Shown here: positions 17,920-27,485 of the stretch, one piece after another
Layout of the letters: every line of letters starts with the position of its first letter
Position numbering within the stretch: position 1 is the stretch's first letter
Source of the DNA: Nocardia bhagyanarayanae
GTDB taxonomy: Bacteria; Actinomycetota; Actinomycetes; Mycobacteriales; Mycobacteriaceae
Direction of reading: 5' to 3'
DNA: 64,000 bases
Assembly (NCBI RefSeq): GCF_006716565.1
Contig: NZ_VFPG01000001.1
Coordinates: 4,588,001-4,652,000 of the forward strand
Notes under the pieces: generated by a model
What the model was told of the DNA's origin: nothing
The model's input: only the letters and a program-made list of their open reading frames with translations
Database searches by the model: none
Made by a program: the position numbers and the translations under genes

Positions 17920-18587
17920 CGCGGATGCGCGGCACATTCGGGCGTCGGGCGTATCCCTGTGGGGTGGACGATGTCCCGATTGTGCCGCGCATTCGTTCGT
18001 GATGGGGCTGTCCGGGGCGCTCGGCTGGAGGACGTCGTGCTTCGGCGCGGACGCCGAGTTGGTCGGGTCGTTTTCGAACCCTGTTGGGGGCGTGGGGGTC
18101 GCAGTCCGGCGATGAAGGCCCCGCCCAGCCGGCTGCCGTGGGTGAGTGTTCGGGGCGAAGAATCATTCGCGGCATGATTGCCAGACTTTCGAGCGGAGAC
18201 GGACATCGCGTACTACGGGAATTGTTCATTTCGTTGCGATATCGCGACAATCGCGCGCGGTAGGCATCTGCCGGTGGCCATGGACGGAGGCTCGAGCTCA
18301 TGGTGAACTCGCCGGTCCCGTTCGCGGTGAGGTGCCCGTATACAGGGGCATTGCACCACTTCACGCGGTTCGCGGGCGAGATTTCGTCCGGCCCACCTAT
18401 GTTCGGTCCGTCCGCGTCGACCGGTCGCCGGTGTGCGATATCGCGGGGCGAAGTCACCCGGTCAGGAGGCTATTTTCTCGGTTTGCTGGATTACTGCCAG
18501 CAAACAGTTATCCTAGAGCAACGAGTTCTAGCGTAACCGTTATCGACGGCACACTCAGACGGGTGTTGTTCTGTTGCAACCAGCGGG
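17920..18587. other. 668-bp intergenic region before alkB
   Basis: Several short open frames cross this stretch on both strands, but none has a recognisable domain or convincing start. The last 110 bases are relatively AT-rich and contain the alkB operator candidate at 18481-18505 and probable promoter elements. Its length is unusual for this window, where most gaps are under 150 bases. Confidence 0.5.
18481..18505. promoter_or_regulatory. Candidate TetR-type operator upstream of alkB
   Basis: GTTTGCTGG-attactg-CCAGCAAAC is a perfect 9-bp inverted repeat with a 7-base spacer, ending 82 bases before the alkB start. A TATCCT hexamer follows within 4 bases and could be a -10 element. Its size fits a TetR-family dimer site; actinobacterial alkB genes are often controlled by TetR proteins. 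No tetR gene is adjacent, so the regulator would be encoded elsewhere. Confidence 0.6.
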
Positions 18588-19754
18588 ATGGCTATGACGG
18601 TCTTCAAAAATACGCAAGCACGCGACCCCAAGCGGTACCTCTGGGTATTCGGATTGATCGCACCGGGGTGCGCACTACTCCCCTCACAACTGGTGGCTCA
18701 TACTGGGCTGGAACTGTTTTGGTGGATCGGTCCGATCATCGTGTTCGTGGCCATTCCGCTGCTCGACTGGGCGGTGGGTGACGACGGTAGCAATCCACGT
18801 GACGAGGACTACGAGGCATTGTCCAACGATCGTTATTATCGTTGGTGCACATTCCTTTTCCTGCCGATGCAGTTCATCGGTCTGATGATCGCGGGATATC
18901 TGTGGTCCAGAACGGAATTGAGCCTCGCGGACAAGCTCGGGCTCGCCGTGACCCTCGGCGTGGTGTCCGGTATCGGCATCAACGCCGCGCACGAGCTCGG
19001 TCACCGGGTCGAGCACCTGGAACGGTGGCTGGCGAAAATCGCGCTCGCGCAATCCGGTTACGGCCATTTCTTCGTCGAGCACAACCGCGGCCACCACGTG
19101 CGCGTCGCGACGCCGGAGGACCCGGCGAGCGGCCGGTTCGGCGAGACACTGTGGGAGTTCCTGCCGCGCAGCATGCTCGGCGGGTTCCGCTCGGCGCTGG
19201 CCTTGGAGCGGGAACGCCTCTCTCGCAAGGGCAAGCGCTGGTTCACCCTGGAGAACCATCTGCTGCAGGCGTGGGCGATGAGCATCGCGCTCTTCGGCTC
19301 GATGATCGTGCTCTTCGGCCCGAAGGTCATTCCCTTCCTCGCGCTGCAGGCGCTGATCGGCGCCGGCTTGCTGGAGACGGTGAACTACGTCGAGCACTAC
19401 GGTCTCCTGCGCGCTCGCCGCCCGAACGGCAACTACGTGCGTTGCTCGCCGCGCGACAGCTGGAACAGCGACCGCCTGGTCACCAATATCTTCCTGTTCC
19501 ACCTGCAGCGCCATAGCGACCACCACGCGAACCCGGGCCGCCGCTATCAAACCCTGCGCAGTTCGCAACAGGCCCCCCAGCTACCTGCTGGCTACGCCAC
19601 CATGGTCGTCCTGGCCGCCATCCCCCCACTCTGGCGCGCCGTCATGGACCACCGCGTCATCGCCCACTACAACGGCGACATGACCCTCATCAACCACAAA
19701 CGCCCGCCCAAACGCACCCCCACCCCGGGCCCCCGCGGCTACGCCACCCGCTGA
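18588..19754 (+). CDS. alkB: Alkane 1-monooxygenase
   Basis: The 388-aa membrane di-iron hydroxylase oxidises the terminal carbon of n-alkanes to 1-alkanols using electrons from rubredoxin. All His motifs are present: HELGH (135-139), HNRGHH (165-170), NYVEHYGLLR and LQRHSDHHA, with membrane segments near residues 19-60, 90-130 and 225-265. No rubredoxin domain is fused at the Pro-rich C-terminus, and no rubredoxin or rubredoxin reductase gene follows, unlike most actinobacterial alk operons. A second ATG two codons downstream is equally possible as start. Confidence 0.95.
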   Translation: MAMTVFKNTQARDPKRYLWVFGLIAPGCALLPSQLVAHTGLELFWWIGPIIVFVAIPLLDWAVGDDGSNPRDEDYEALSNDRYYRWCTFLFLPMQFIGLMIAGYLWSRTELSLADKLGLAVTLGVVSGIGINAAHELGHRVEHLERWLAKIALAQSGYGHFFVEHNRGHHVRVATPEDPASGRFGETLWEFLPRSMLGGFRSALALERERLSRKGKRWFTLENHLLQAWAMSIALFGSMIVLFGPKVIPFLALQALIGAGLLETVNYVEHYGLLRARRPNGNYVRCSPRDSWNSDRLVTNIFLFHLQRHSDHHANPGRRYQTLRSSQQAPQLPAGYATMVVLAAIPPLWRAVMDHRVIAHYNGDMTLINHKRPPKRTPTPGPRGYATR

Positions 19755-19760
19755 CCGCGG

Positions 19761-19786
19761 GGCCCGGTCGGGGGCCGTACCGGGCC
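19761..19786. terminator. Stem-loop after alkB
   Basis: GGCCCGGT pairs with ACCGGGCC across a 10-nt loop, starting 6 bases after the alkB stop. There is no T tract. The position suggests termination of the alkB transcript. Confidence 0.45.
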
Positions 19787-20242
19787 TCACCCGGGCATGC
19801 CGTGCAAACCCGTACCGAGCCCGGGGCTTTCGACCGGCGCATGCGATGAGATGCGGCGCCGAGCCGAAGAACCACCGAGCGGCCCGCGCCGGACGGTGCG
19901 GAGCCGAGCGGGTCCGCCGCACCGGGTCGCTGCGGAGCCGGGCGGGCTTCCGGGTCGGACGACGCCGATTCTGAATGGCCGTCGGCGGCGTGCAGTCCGG
20001 GTGGTGTCGACCCCAGGAGTCGGCGGGTCTGCCGCTCCCAAGCAGTGCCTAGCCGAGTGGACCTTGGTCGCCGGACGCGGCCGAGCCGAGAGAGCTGGCC
20101 GCGCCGACAGTGCCGAGTCGCGCGACATCTTCGAGGCCTGCCCATGTGACATCGCTGAACGTTGACCTTGGCGTGCTGGCTTGATGTGATGCTGTTCGAT
20201 GGCGGCAGGCGGGGCCTGCCTGGTCGACAGGGGGTGCGACTC
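19787..20242. other. 456-bp intergenic region
   Basis: This G+C-rich stretch is open in several frames on both strands (for example 19797-20165), but the translations are Arg/Pro/Gly-rich without domains or good starts. I see no gene, repeat or clear promoter. The last part must carry the start signals of the DJ-1-family gene. Confidence 0.4.
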
Positions 20243-20887
20243 GTGACCGAGCGACTGAAGAGGATCGGGATTCTGCTGTTTCCCGGCGTCGAGGAGCTCG
20301 ACGCGATAGGTCCGTGGGAGATTTTGTCGTGCTGGACCGAGTACTTTCCGGGCGACGGGTACGAGGTCTTCACTTTCACCGATCGCGGCGACTCGGTCGA
20401 GTGCGCCAAGGGAATGACCATCATTCCGCATCACAGCCTTGCCGCCGCTCCCGCCCGGGATGTGCTCGTCTATCCCGGAGGGCGCGGCACTCGCCCGATG
20501 ATGCAGGACTCCGACCATCTGGCTTGGGTGCGAGCACAACGCGCAACTACGCCGCTGATCGCCAGCGTGTGTACCGGTGCCTTGGTGCTCGCCGCCGCCG
20601 GGCTGCTCGCCGGTCGGCCGGCGACCACCCATTGGCGTTCAATCGACCGACTTGCTTCGGTGGATCCGACGATCGAGGTCCGTCCCGGCGATCGCTACGT
20701 CGACGATGGCGATATCATCACCGCCGCAGGGGTTTCCGCTGGCCTCGATATGTCACTGCGACTCGTCCAGCGGCTGGCCGGGACGGAACGCGCGCGGCAG
20801 GTCCGCCGGATCGTTCAATACGATCCAGAACCTCCTGCTGGTACGGAATGGACTTCCACTGCGGTTGGCCCAGGCTCCTTAGCATGA
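20243..20887 (+). CDS. DJ-1/PfpI family protein, isonitrile-hydratase-like
   Basis: The 214-aa protein begins VTERLKRIGILLFPGVEELD and has the DJ-1 nucleophile elbow ASVCTGALVLAAAGLL followed by PATTHWRSIDRLA, the pattern of InhA-type isonitrile hydratases and the sensor halves of GlxA regulators. The acidic partner is in PGVEELDAIGPWE. It has no DNA-binding domain. The substrate is unknown. The start could be GTG 20243 or GTG 20234, both after a G-rich stretch; upstream codons to 20162 are not family-like. Confidence 0.85.
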   Translation: MTERLKRIGILLFPGVEELDAIGPWEILSCWTEYFPGDGYEVFTFTDRGDSVECAKGMTIIPHHSLAAAPARDVLVYPGGRGTRPMMQDSDHLAWVRAQRATTPLIASVCTGALVLAAAGLLAGRPATTHWRSIDRLASVDPTIEVRPGDRYVDDGDIITAAGVSAGLDMSLRLVQRLAGTERARQVRRIVQYDPEPPAGTEWTSTAVGPGSLA

Positions 20888-21533
20888 CCGATCACCGGCA
20901 GGGTGCCTTCGATTGATGCCGGATCGGTTCAGCCGGAGCTGGTTCGAGGGCGTTGGGTCGCCGCCCGCGCAGGCGGTCATGAACTGCTCTGTGACGTGCG
21001 CACACTCGGTCGGATTACGCGGCGCTTGGTTAGGACGGGCAGTGTCCTGGTTCGGGGAAGCAAACCGTGTCGGGGCAAATGAAAATCGGATGATCGCGCT
21101 GACGGTGGTGCGAGTTGCGCCGAGGCGAGTTGGGTGGGCCTGGGCGGGCTGAGTTGTGTCGACGGTGGTGGACCGAGCCGCGCCGAGCTGTGCTGGGATG
21201 GCGCGGGCGAGCAAAGCCGGGCCGGGTGGGGCTTGGGCTCGCTGCGCCGCGCCGGGGCGGGCCCGGGGCAGCCGAGCCGGATTGGCTGAGTTGCGTTGGC
21301 CCGGGATGGAGTAGGTCGGAAATCGACGGGAGAGAAATGGTGGTTGTTGGGGTGCTCGGGACCACCATTTGACTACCGTCGAATCCATTTCTCTATCGAC
21401 GGTAGTCAAATGGTGGTTGGGGGTTCGGGTTCGGTTTCGTGCCGCGGCTTCGGCCGGGGGTGCGACGGTGTGTGCCGTCAGGTGGAGGTGTGGGCCGCGG
21501 AGTTTCGGGAACTCGCAGCACCTCGGGCGAAAG
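20888..21533. other. 646-bp intergenic region with unusual composition and repeats
   Basis: No supported gene lies here. The middle part (about 21100-21300) is a strand-biased G-rich run of variations on GGCGGGCTGAG/GCCGAGC words that looks like degenerate simple sequence. At 21322-21419 there is a palindromic repeat locus described separately. Confidence 0.4.
21361..21417. repeat. Perfect 22-bp inverted repeat
   Basis: The arm at 21361-21382 (starting ACCACCATTTGAC) is exactly complementary to 21396-21417, with a 13-nt loop. The right arm and its flank (21395-21419) are also a near-copy, in direct orientation, of 21322-21346: both start ATCGACGG and end AAATGGTGGTTG. The loop's CCATTTCTCT can pair with AGAGAAATGG at 21330-21339, giving an alternative hairpin. 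The nearest genes end or start more than 115 bases away. Confidence 0.85.
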
Positions 21534-21752
21534 TTACGAAACGCGAAGCGGGTTGGTTGGTCGGCGGGGTGGGCGGCCGATGGGGGGCACCAGCACGATC
21601 ATGCCGATGCAGACGGCGGCGAAGGCGCCGAGGGCGGCGGATAGGGACCCGGTCATGACCGCTACTCCGCAGCCGAGAGCCAGCGCGATGATGCCGCCGA
21701 GCACGGCGGTTCCGCGTTCGATGCCGACGATCTGTGCAGGTCGATCGTTCAT
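21534..21752 (-). CDS. Small two-helix membrane protein
   Basis: This is a predicted 72-aa protein starting MNDRPAQIVGIERG with two hydrophobic segments (AVLGGIIALALGCGVAVM and AALGAFAAVCIGMIVLV) and a short basic tail. I do not recognise the family. Possible starts are ATG 21752, ATG 21761 and a TTG at 21794; none has a strong ribosome-binding site. It is supported mainly by the clean membrane pattern. Confidence 0.4.
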   Translation of the reverse strand: MNDRPAQIVGIERGTAVLGGIIALALGCGVAVMTGSLSAALGAFAAVCIGMIVLVPPIGRPPRRPTNPLRVS

Positions 21753-21938
21753 CGGAGTCATGCCGGTTGTGGTACCCGTCCTGCCTGTGACCAAAACGTG
21801 ACTGGCGCTTCTAGTTCGGTATCACAAGGGTGGCGACCGGTTAAGCCCGCTGGTGGGTGGGTATCACGAGGACCGTCGCTGTGGAACGAACGGGCGCAAC
21901 ATGTCCGGCGGATCGGCCGGAAGGCGGGAGGTATACCG

Positions 21939-22505
21939 GTGATCGATCGCCTGGGTGAGGTGATTGCCAAACGAATGGTCGCCGACGGGGATCGGTCGGT
22001 CCTGATCGAAGTCGGCAGGCCGCGACCGGCGGCGGGCGCCGGAGGTGACGTGTGCGGCTTCCGAATTCAGGGTTGGGGCGAGTCGAGGGCAACCGGGGTG
22101 GATGCGTTGGCGGCGTTGTATCGCGCGCTGGTGGAAATCGGCGCGCAGCTGACGCAAGCGAACGAGGCAGGCGCCCAATTCACCGTCGCGGGACCCGCCG
22201 AGCTCGGCTTCCCCGCCCCACCCACCCGCGACGACATCGCGCACGACCCCGGAATGGAATACGAGCTCGGTGATTTGCTCGCGATCCGCACCTTGATCGC
22301 CGCCGGCGGCCCGCACACCATCACCATCGGCCGCCCGGTCTCCTCCTCCGACAGCCAGTTCTACGTGTGCCCCTTCCGCATCGACGGCAGCCGCCACGCC
22401 GTAGCTTCCGGCCTCGACGAAATCCAGGCGCTGCTCACGGCGATCCGTATGATCGCCGCCTGGCTCGACCTACCCGGCGACTGGCCGATCAGCCGGCTCT
22501 TGTAG
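21939..22505 (+). CDS. DUF6968-like protein with two internal repeats
   Basis: The 188-aa protein appears to be two copies of one unit of about 75 residues: SVLIEVGRPRP...CGFRIQGWG...GVDALAALYRALVEIG, and TITIGRPVSS...CPFRIDG...GLDEIQALLTAIRMIA. Each has beta strands, a Cys-x-FRI strand and a helix. I believe this matches the uncharacterised DUF6968 family of actinobacteria. The GTG at 21939 follows GGGAGG at 7 bases; the longer open frame has nothing family-like. The function is unknown. Confidence 0.7.
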   Translation: MIDRLGEVIAKRMVADGDRSVLIEVGRPRPAAGAGGDVCGFRIQGWGESRATGVDALAALYRALVEIGAQLTQANEAGAQFTVAGPAELGFPAPPTRDDIAHDPGMEYELGDLLAIRTLIAAGGPHTITIGRPVSSSDSQFYVCPFRIDGSRHAVASGLDEIQALLTAIRMIAAWLDLPGDWPISRLL

Positions 22506-22576
22506 CGCGCGGATGGCGCGCGGACTCAGCGATTTGCCATCGTCTTTCACATCGAAATCCACGTCGATACGAACGT

Positions 22577-23542
22577 CTACTCGGCGGTGACGAAACCCTG
22601 ACCGACCAGCCAGTCGCGAGCGACTTCCGCCGGTTCGCGACCGTCCACGTCGACCTGCCGGTTCAGCTCGGTGATCACCTCGTTGGTGAGCAACGCGGAG
22701 ATCGGAGTCATGATCTCGGCGATCCGCGGATGCGCTTCGTGGAAGTCGGCGCGCAGCACCAACGCCGCGTTGTACTTCGGAAAGAACGCCCGATCATCTT
22801 GCAGGAGAACGAGGTTCAGCGCGGGTATGCGTCCGTCCGTCGCGGCGACCGAGCCGAAGCGGCACTGCCCCGCGTCGGCCGTGGCCTGGTAGACGAGGGC
22901 GTCCTGCATGATCTTCTTGCGCACCTTGCCGACATCGATGTCGTATTTGCGCGCCATTCCCGGATAACCGTCCTGCCGGACGTTGAATTCGGTGCCGACG
23001 CAGGTGGCGGCCGCGGCGGGATCGGCATCGATCAGCCGCGCGTAGTCCGACAGCGTCCGGACTCCGGTCTGCTCGGCGGTGCGACTGCTCGTCACCAGGG
23101 CGTAGGTGTTGTTCATCGGCGCCATCGCCGTCCACACCATCCCGTGTTCCGCGCGGTCGGCGTCGCGGACCGCCTCGAACTGCCCGAGTTCGCTCGGCAC
23201 CGGGGTCTCGTTACCGAGGTAATTGATCCAACCGGTGCCGGTGTAGTCGTAGGCCACGTCGACTTGGCCGTGCAATTGCGCGTCGCGCAGGCTGTTGGAG
23301 CCTTGGATATTGGTCAGGTCGCGCACGTTGGCGCCGGCCGCCGTCATGGCGAATTCGATGAGATAGCCGAGGATGTTCTGCTCGGTGAAGTCCTTGGAGC
23401 CGACGGTGATGGTGACCCCGTCGAGTTCCGGCACCGGATGGATGCTGCCGGGCCCGACGCGCAGCGGCACGGCGCCACCCGACTCCAGTCCGCACCCGGC
23501 CAGCGTCAGCACCGCCACCGCCAGCACGCTCAGCCACCTCAT
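22577..23542 (-). CDS. Glycine betaine/choline-type ABC transporter substrate-binding lipoprotein
   Basis: The 321-aa protein has a lipoprotein signal peptide with lipobox LAGC (Cys17) and the OpuAC/ProX-type binding fold: ITVGSKDFTEQNILGYLIEFA, VDVAYDYTGTGWINYLGNE, then LREDF-like FNVRQDGYPGM. It captures quaternary amines such as glycine betaine or choline outside the membrane and passes them to the permeases. It is the last gene of a four-gene operon; its ATG overlaps the permease stop (ATGA). Confidence 0.92.
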   Translation of the reverse strand: MRWLSVLAVAVLTLAGCGLESGGAVPLRVGPGSIHPVPELDGVTITVGSKDFTEQNILGYLIEFAMTAAGANVRDLTNIQGSNSLRDAQLHGQVDVAYDYTGTGWINYLGNETPVPSELGQFEAVRDADRAEHGMVWTAMAPMNNTYALVTSSRTAEQTGVRTLSDYARLIDADPAAAATCVGTEFNVRQDGYPGMARKYDIDVGKVRKKIMQDALVYQATADAGQCRFGSVAATDGRIPALNLVLLQDDRAFFPKYNAALVLRADFHEAHPRIAEIMTPISALLTNEVITELNRQVDVDGREPAEVARDWLVGQGFVTAE

Positions 23543-24312
23543 CGCAGGCCCCTCGGTCCGAGAAAGCGTTCGGCCAACGCGCCGAGCCAGTCGACGAGCA
23601 GGGCCAACGCCACGGCGAGCACCGCGCCGACCACCAGGGTGACGTTGTCGCGCAACTTGTACCCGGTGTCGATCAGAATCCCCAACCCGCCCGCGCTGAC
23701 CAAGAACGACAGCGTGACGGTGCCGACCGCCAACACGAGCGAAGTGCGCAGCCCGGCAAGGATGTACGGCACCGCCAACGGAAACTCGATGCGCCGCAAC
23801 ACCGTCACCGCCGACATCCCCTGACCGCGTCCCGCGTCGACGAGCGTCCGATCCACCTGCTGATAGCCGAGGATCGTGTTGCGCAGCACCGGAAGCAGTG
23901 TGTAAAAGGCGATCGGCGCGACCCCGATCCAGAATCCGGTGGTGCGCGTCACCAGATAGCACAGCACGATCAGCCCGATGGCGGGCGCCGCCGCGCCGAC
24001 GTTGGCGATGCCGACGAAAACCGGTGCGAGAAGGCGATATCCGGGCCGGGTGAGCAGCGTGCCGAGCGGCACCGCTACCACTACCACGATCAGCACCACC
24101 GTCGCGGTGAGCAGCACGTGCTGCCAGGTGACGGTGGCGATGTTGCTCGCGTTGATGCTCGCGCGCTGGGTGGCGGTGAGGTCACGGCGGAACGCCCACA
24201 CCAACACGCCGACGGTGAGCGCCAGGACCAGCACCGGCTGCACGAGCAGGCGCAGCCGCTCGGCTCGGCGTGCGGTGGCGGGGGTGGACGCGGCGGTGCG
24301 GGTCGCGGTCAC
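23539..24312 (-). CDS. Glycine betaine/choline-type ABC transporter permease
   Basis: The 257-aa protein has about six membrane segments and the permease coupling loop around VDAGRGQGMSAVTVLRRIEF. Its ILGYQQVDRTLVDA stretch is typical of OpuCB/OpuCD/ProW. The GTG start overlaps the ATPase stop as GTGA; the longer open frame upstream lies inside the ATPase gene and is not permease-like. It pairs with the other permease of this operon to form a heterodimeric channel. Confidence 0.93.
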   Translation of the reverse strand: MTATRTAASTPATARRAERLRLLVQPVLVLALTVGVLVWAFRRDLTATQRASINASNIATVTWQHVLLTATVVLIVVVVAVPLGTLLTRPGYRLLAPVFVGIANVGAAAPAIGLIVLCYLVTRTTGFWIGVAPIAFYTLLPVLRNTILGYQQVDRTLVDAGRGQGMSAVTVLRRIEFPLAVPYILAGLRTSLVLAVGTVTLSFLVSAGGLGILIDTGYKLRDNVTLVVGAVLAVALALLVDWLGALAERFLGPRGLR

Positions 24313-25496
24313 GGCGTCGCCTCGGCCGCCGACCGGTCTCCGCTGTGGCGCGCTCGCAGGGCGGACAGGTGCCCGACCAGCGTGTCGATCGTGATCAGTC
24401 CCGCGTACTCGCCGCGCGCATCGGTGACCACGGCGGTCGCGGTCTGTTCGGCGAGCAGGGCCTCCAGCGCCTCCTGCAGGGTCGATCGGAGCGACAGCGC
24501 CTGACCGATCGGGCTGCCTGCCTCGCCCAGCGTCCGCGCGTTCGTCAGCTGCTCGGCCGACACCCAGCGCACGGGTCGTCGGCGCCCGTCGAGAATCAGC
24601 GCCCACGGCCACTCCCGACCAGCCAGTGCCGCGCGCAATGTCTCGACCGGTTCGTCCGGCCCGGCCGTCGGGCAGTCGCCCAGTTCCACGTCGCCGACCC
24701 GGGTCAAGGTCAACTGCTTGAGCGAGGCGTCGGCGCCGACGAATCCCGCCACGGTCTCGTCCGCGGGATCGGCGAGGATCGCGGCAGGGGTGTCGTACTG
24801 GAGAATCCGGGACCGGTCGCCGAGCACCGCGATCCGGTCGCCCAGCTTCACCGCCTCGGTGAAATCGTGGGTGACGAAGACGATGGTCTTGCCGAGTTCC
24901 GCCTGCAGACGCAGCAATTCGTCCTGCAGCAGCCCGCGGGTGATCGGGTCGACCGCGCCGAACGGTTCGTCCATGAGCAGCACCGGCGGGTCGGCGGCCA
25001 GTGCGCGCGCCACCCCGACGCGCTGTTGCTGCCCGCCGGAGAGCTGGCGGGGGTAGCGCCCGCGGAAGGTGTCCGGCTCCAGGCCGACCAGGTCGAGCAT
25101 CGCGTCGACTCGCGCGGCGATCCGCGCACGGTCCCAGCCGAGCAGCCCGGGCACGGTCGCGATGTTCTTGGCCACGGTCATGTGCGGGAAGAGCCCGGCT
25201 TGTTGGATCGAGTACCCGATGCCGCGGCGCAGCTGATCGGGATTCATCTTCGCGGCGTCGCGTCCGCCGATGGTGATGGTGCCGGAGGTCGGTTCGATCA
25301 GCCGGTTGATCATCCGCATGGTCGTGGTCTTGCCGCAGCCCGACGGTCCGACGAGGACGACGATCTCACCGGCCGGTATGGTCAGCGAGACCGCGTCTAC
25401 GGCCGGATCACGTTGTCCCGGATACTGTTTGGTGACCGCGTCGAGCACGATCTGCACGCCGGACACCGCGGTGTCCCCGGTCTCGGTGTCAGTCAC
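24309..25496 (-). CDS. Glycine betaine/choline-type ABC transporter ATPase with C-terminal CBS region
   Basis: The 395-aa protein has the Walker A GPSGCGKTT, the signature LSGGQQQR, the Walker B LLMDEPFGAVD and the switch His in THDFTEA. After about residue 270 there is a tandem CBS-like module (WALILDGRRRPVRWV and TAVVTDARGEYAGLI), as in OpuA/OpuC ATPases, where such modules sense ionic strength or nucleotides and gate uptake. The GTG start overlaps the upstream permease gene by 8 bases. Confidence 0.93.
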   Translation of the reverse strand: MTDTETGDTAVSGVQIVLDAVTKQYPGQRDPAVDAVSLTIPAGEIVVLVGPSGCGKTTTMRMINRLIEPTSGTITIGGRDAAKMNPDQLRRGIGYSIQQAGLFPHMTVAKNIATVPGLLGWDRARIAARVDAMLDLVGLEPDTFRGRYPRQLSGGQQQRVGVARALAADPPVLLMDEPFGAVDPITRGLLQDELLRLQAELGKTIVFVTHDFTEAVKLGDRIAVLGDRSRILQYDTPAAILADPADETVAGFVGADASLKQLTLTRVGDVELGDCPTAGPDEPVETLRAALAGREWPWALILDGRRRPVRWVSAEQLTNARTLGEAGSPIGQALSLRSTLQEALEALLAEQTATAVVTDARGEYAGLITIDTLVGHLSALRARHSGDRSAAEATP

Positions 25497-26139
25497 GAAC
25501 CCCCCTCGAGGTGGTCAGTCGTCCCACGAGGACGAAGAGGCCGTCCAGCAGCAGCGCGAGCACGACGATGAGCACCGTGCCGGTCAACGCCTGCGGCACG
25601 GCGTTGGGACTGCCGAGCCGGGACAGCCCGGAGAAGATCAGATTGCCGAGCCCGGGCCCTTTGGCGTACGCGGCGAGCGCGAGGATGCCCATGATCAGCT
25701 GCGTGCTGACCCGCATTCCGGTCAGGATGGAAGGCCAGGCCAGCGGTAGTTCGATGGCGGCGAGAACGCGCATCCGGTTCATCCCGACACCACGTGCCGC
25801 GTCGACCACCGACGGATCCACCGCGGCCAAGCCGACGATGGTGTTGCGGAGGATGGGCAGCAGCGCGTAGAGCACGAGCGCGGTGACCGTCGGACCGACG
25901 CCGAGCCCGAGAATCGGGATCAGCAAGCCGAGCAGCGCGAACGAGGGCACCGTGAGGATCGCGCTCGCCGCGGCCGTCGCCGCTGCCGAACCGAACGGGC
26001 TGCGGTAGACGAGCACACCGACGATCACGGCGATCAGCGCCGCGATGAGCAGCGACTGAAGCACCGCCGAGACATGCAGATACGAGTCGACAAGCAGCTG
26101 GTGTCGCCGATCGACGACGAACGTCCACAGTGCGTCCAG
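25489..26139 (-). CDS. Glycine betaine/choline-type ABC transporter permease, apparent CTG start
   Basis: This is the first gene of the operon, 216 aa from a CTG at 26139, with the N-terminal LDALWTFVVDRRHQLLVDS that ProW/OpuC permeases normally carry, then about five membrane segments and the coupling loop DAARGVGMNRMRVLAAIELP. GGGAGG lies 6 bases before the CTG. The only standard start, a GTG at 26064, has no ribosome-binding site and would remove the conserved N-terminus. It starts 33 bases after the lipase/esterase gene on the same strand, so the two may be cotranscribed. Confidence 0.82.
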   Translation of the reverse strand: MDALWTFVVDRRHQLLVDSYLHVSAVLQSLLIAALIAVIVGVLVYRSPFGSAAATAAASAILTVPSFALLGLLIPILGLGVGPTVTALVLYALLPILRNTIVGLAAVDPSVVDAARGVGMNRMRVLAAIELPLAWPSILTGMRVSTQLIMGILALAAYAKGPGLGNLIFSGLSRLGSPNAVPQALTGTVLIVVLALLLDGLFVLVGRLTTSRGVRD

Positions 26140-26172
26140 GGCCGAACCTCCCGTGCAGCGTTGTGCCGGAGT

Positions 26173-27279
<1,107 letters not shown>

Positions 27280-27485
27280 GGGGATACCTCTTTCGCATGG
27301 TTCTGGTCCGGGGCGCCAGGCTCGTCGCGGCGGTCCGGTGCTGGTCGACCCGAGGGTTCAGGACCTGCCTCATCGATGCTGCCACTCGGAACGCGGAACG
27401 GTGGCGATTGCCCGTGAATCGCGCCGCGTGCGGCGACCGTCCCGCATCACGCCGGCGTGTTACGCCGCCCGGCCAACACTATCGT

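Noticed and set aside
19797..20165. 122-codon plus-strand frame between alkB and the DJ-1 gene
   Set aside because: It has no domain, an Arg/Gly-rich composition and no ribosome-binding site.
21361..21417. Insertion-sequence end or CRISPR-like repeat
   Set aside because: No transposase, target duplication, cas gene or regular spacing of repeats is nearby; only one palindrome and one direct copy are seen.
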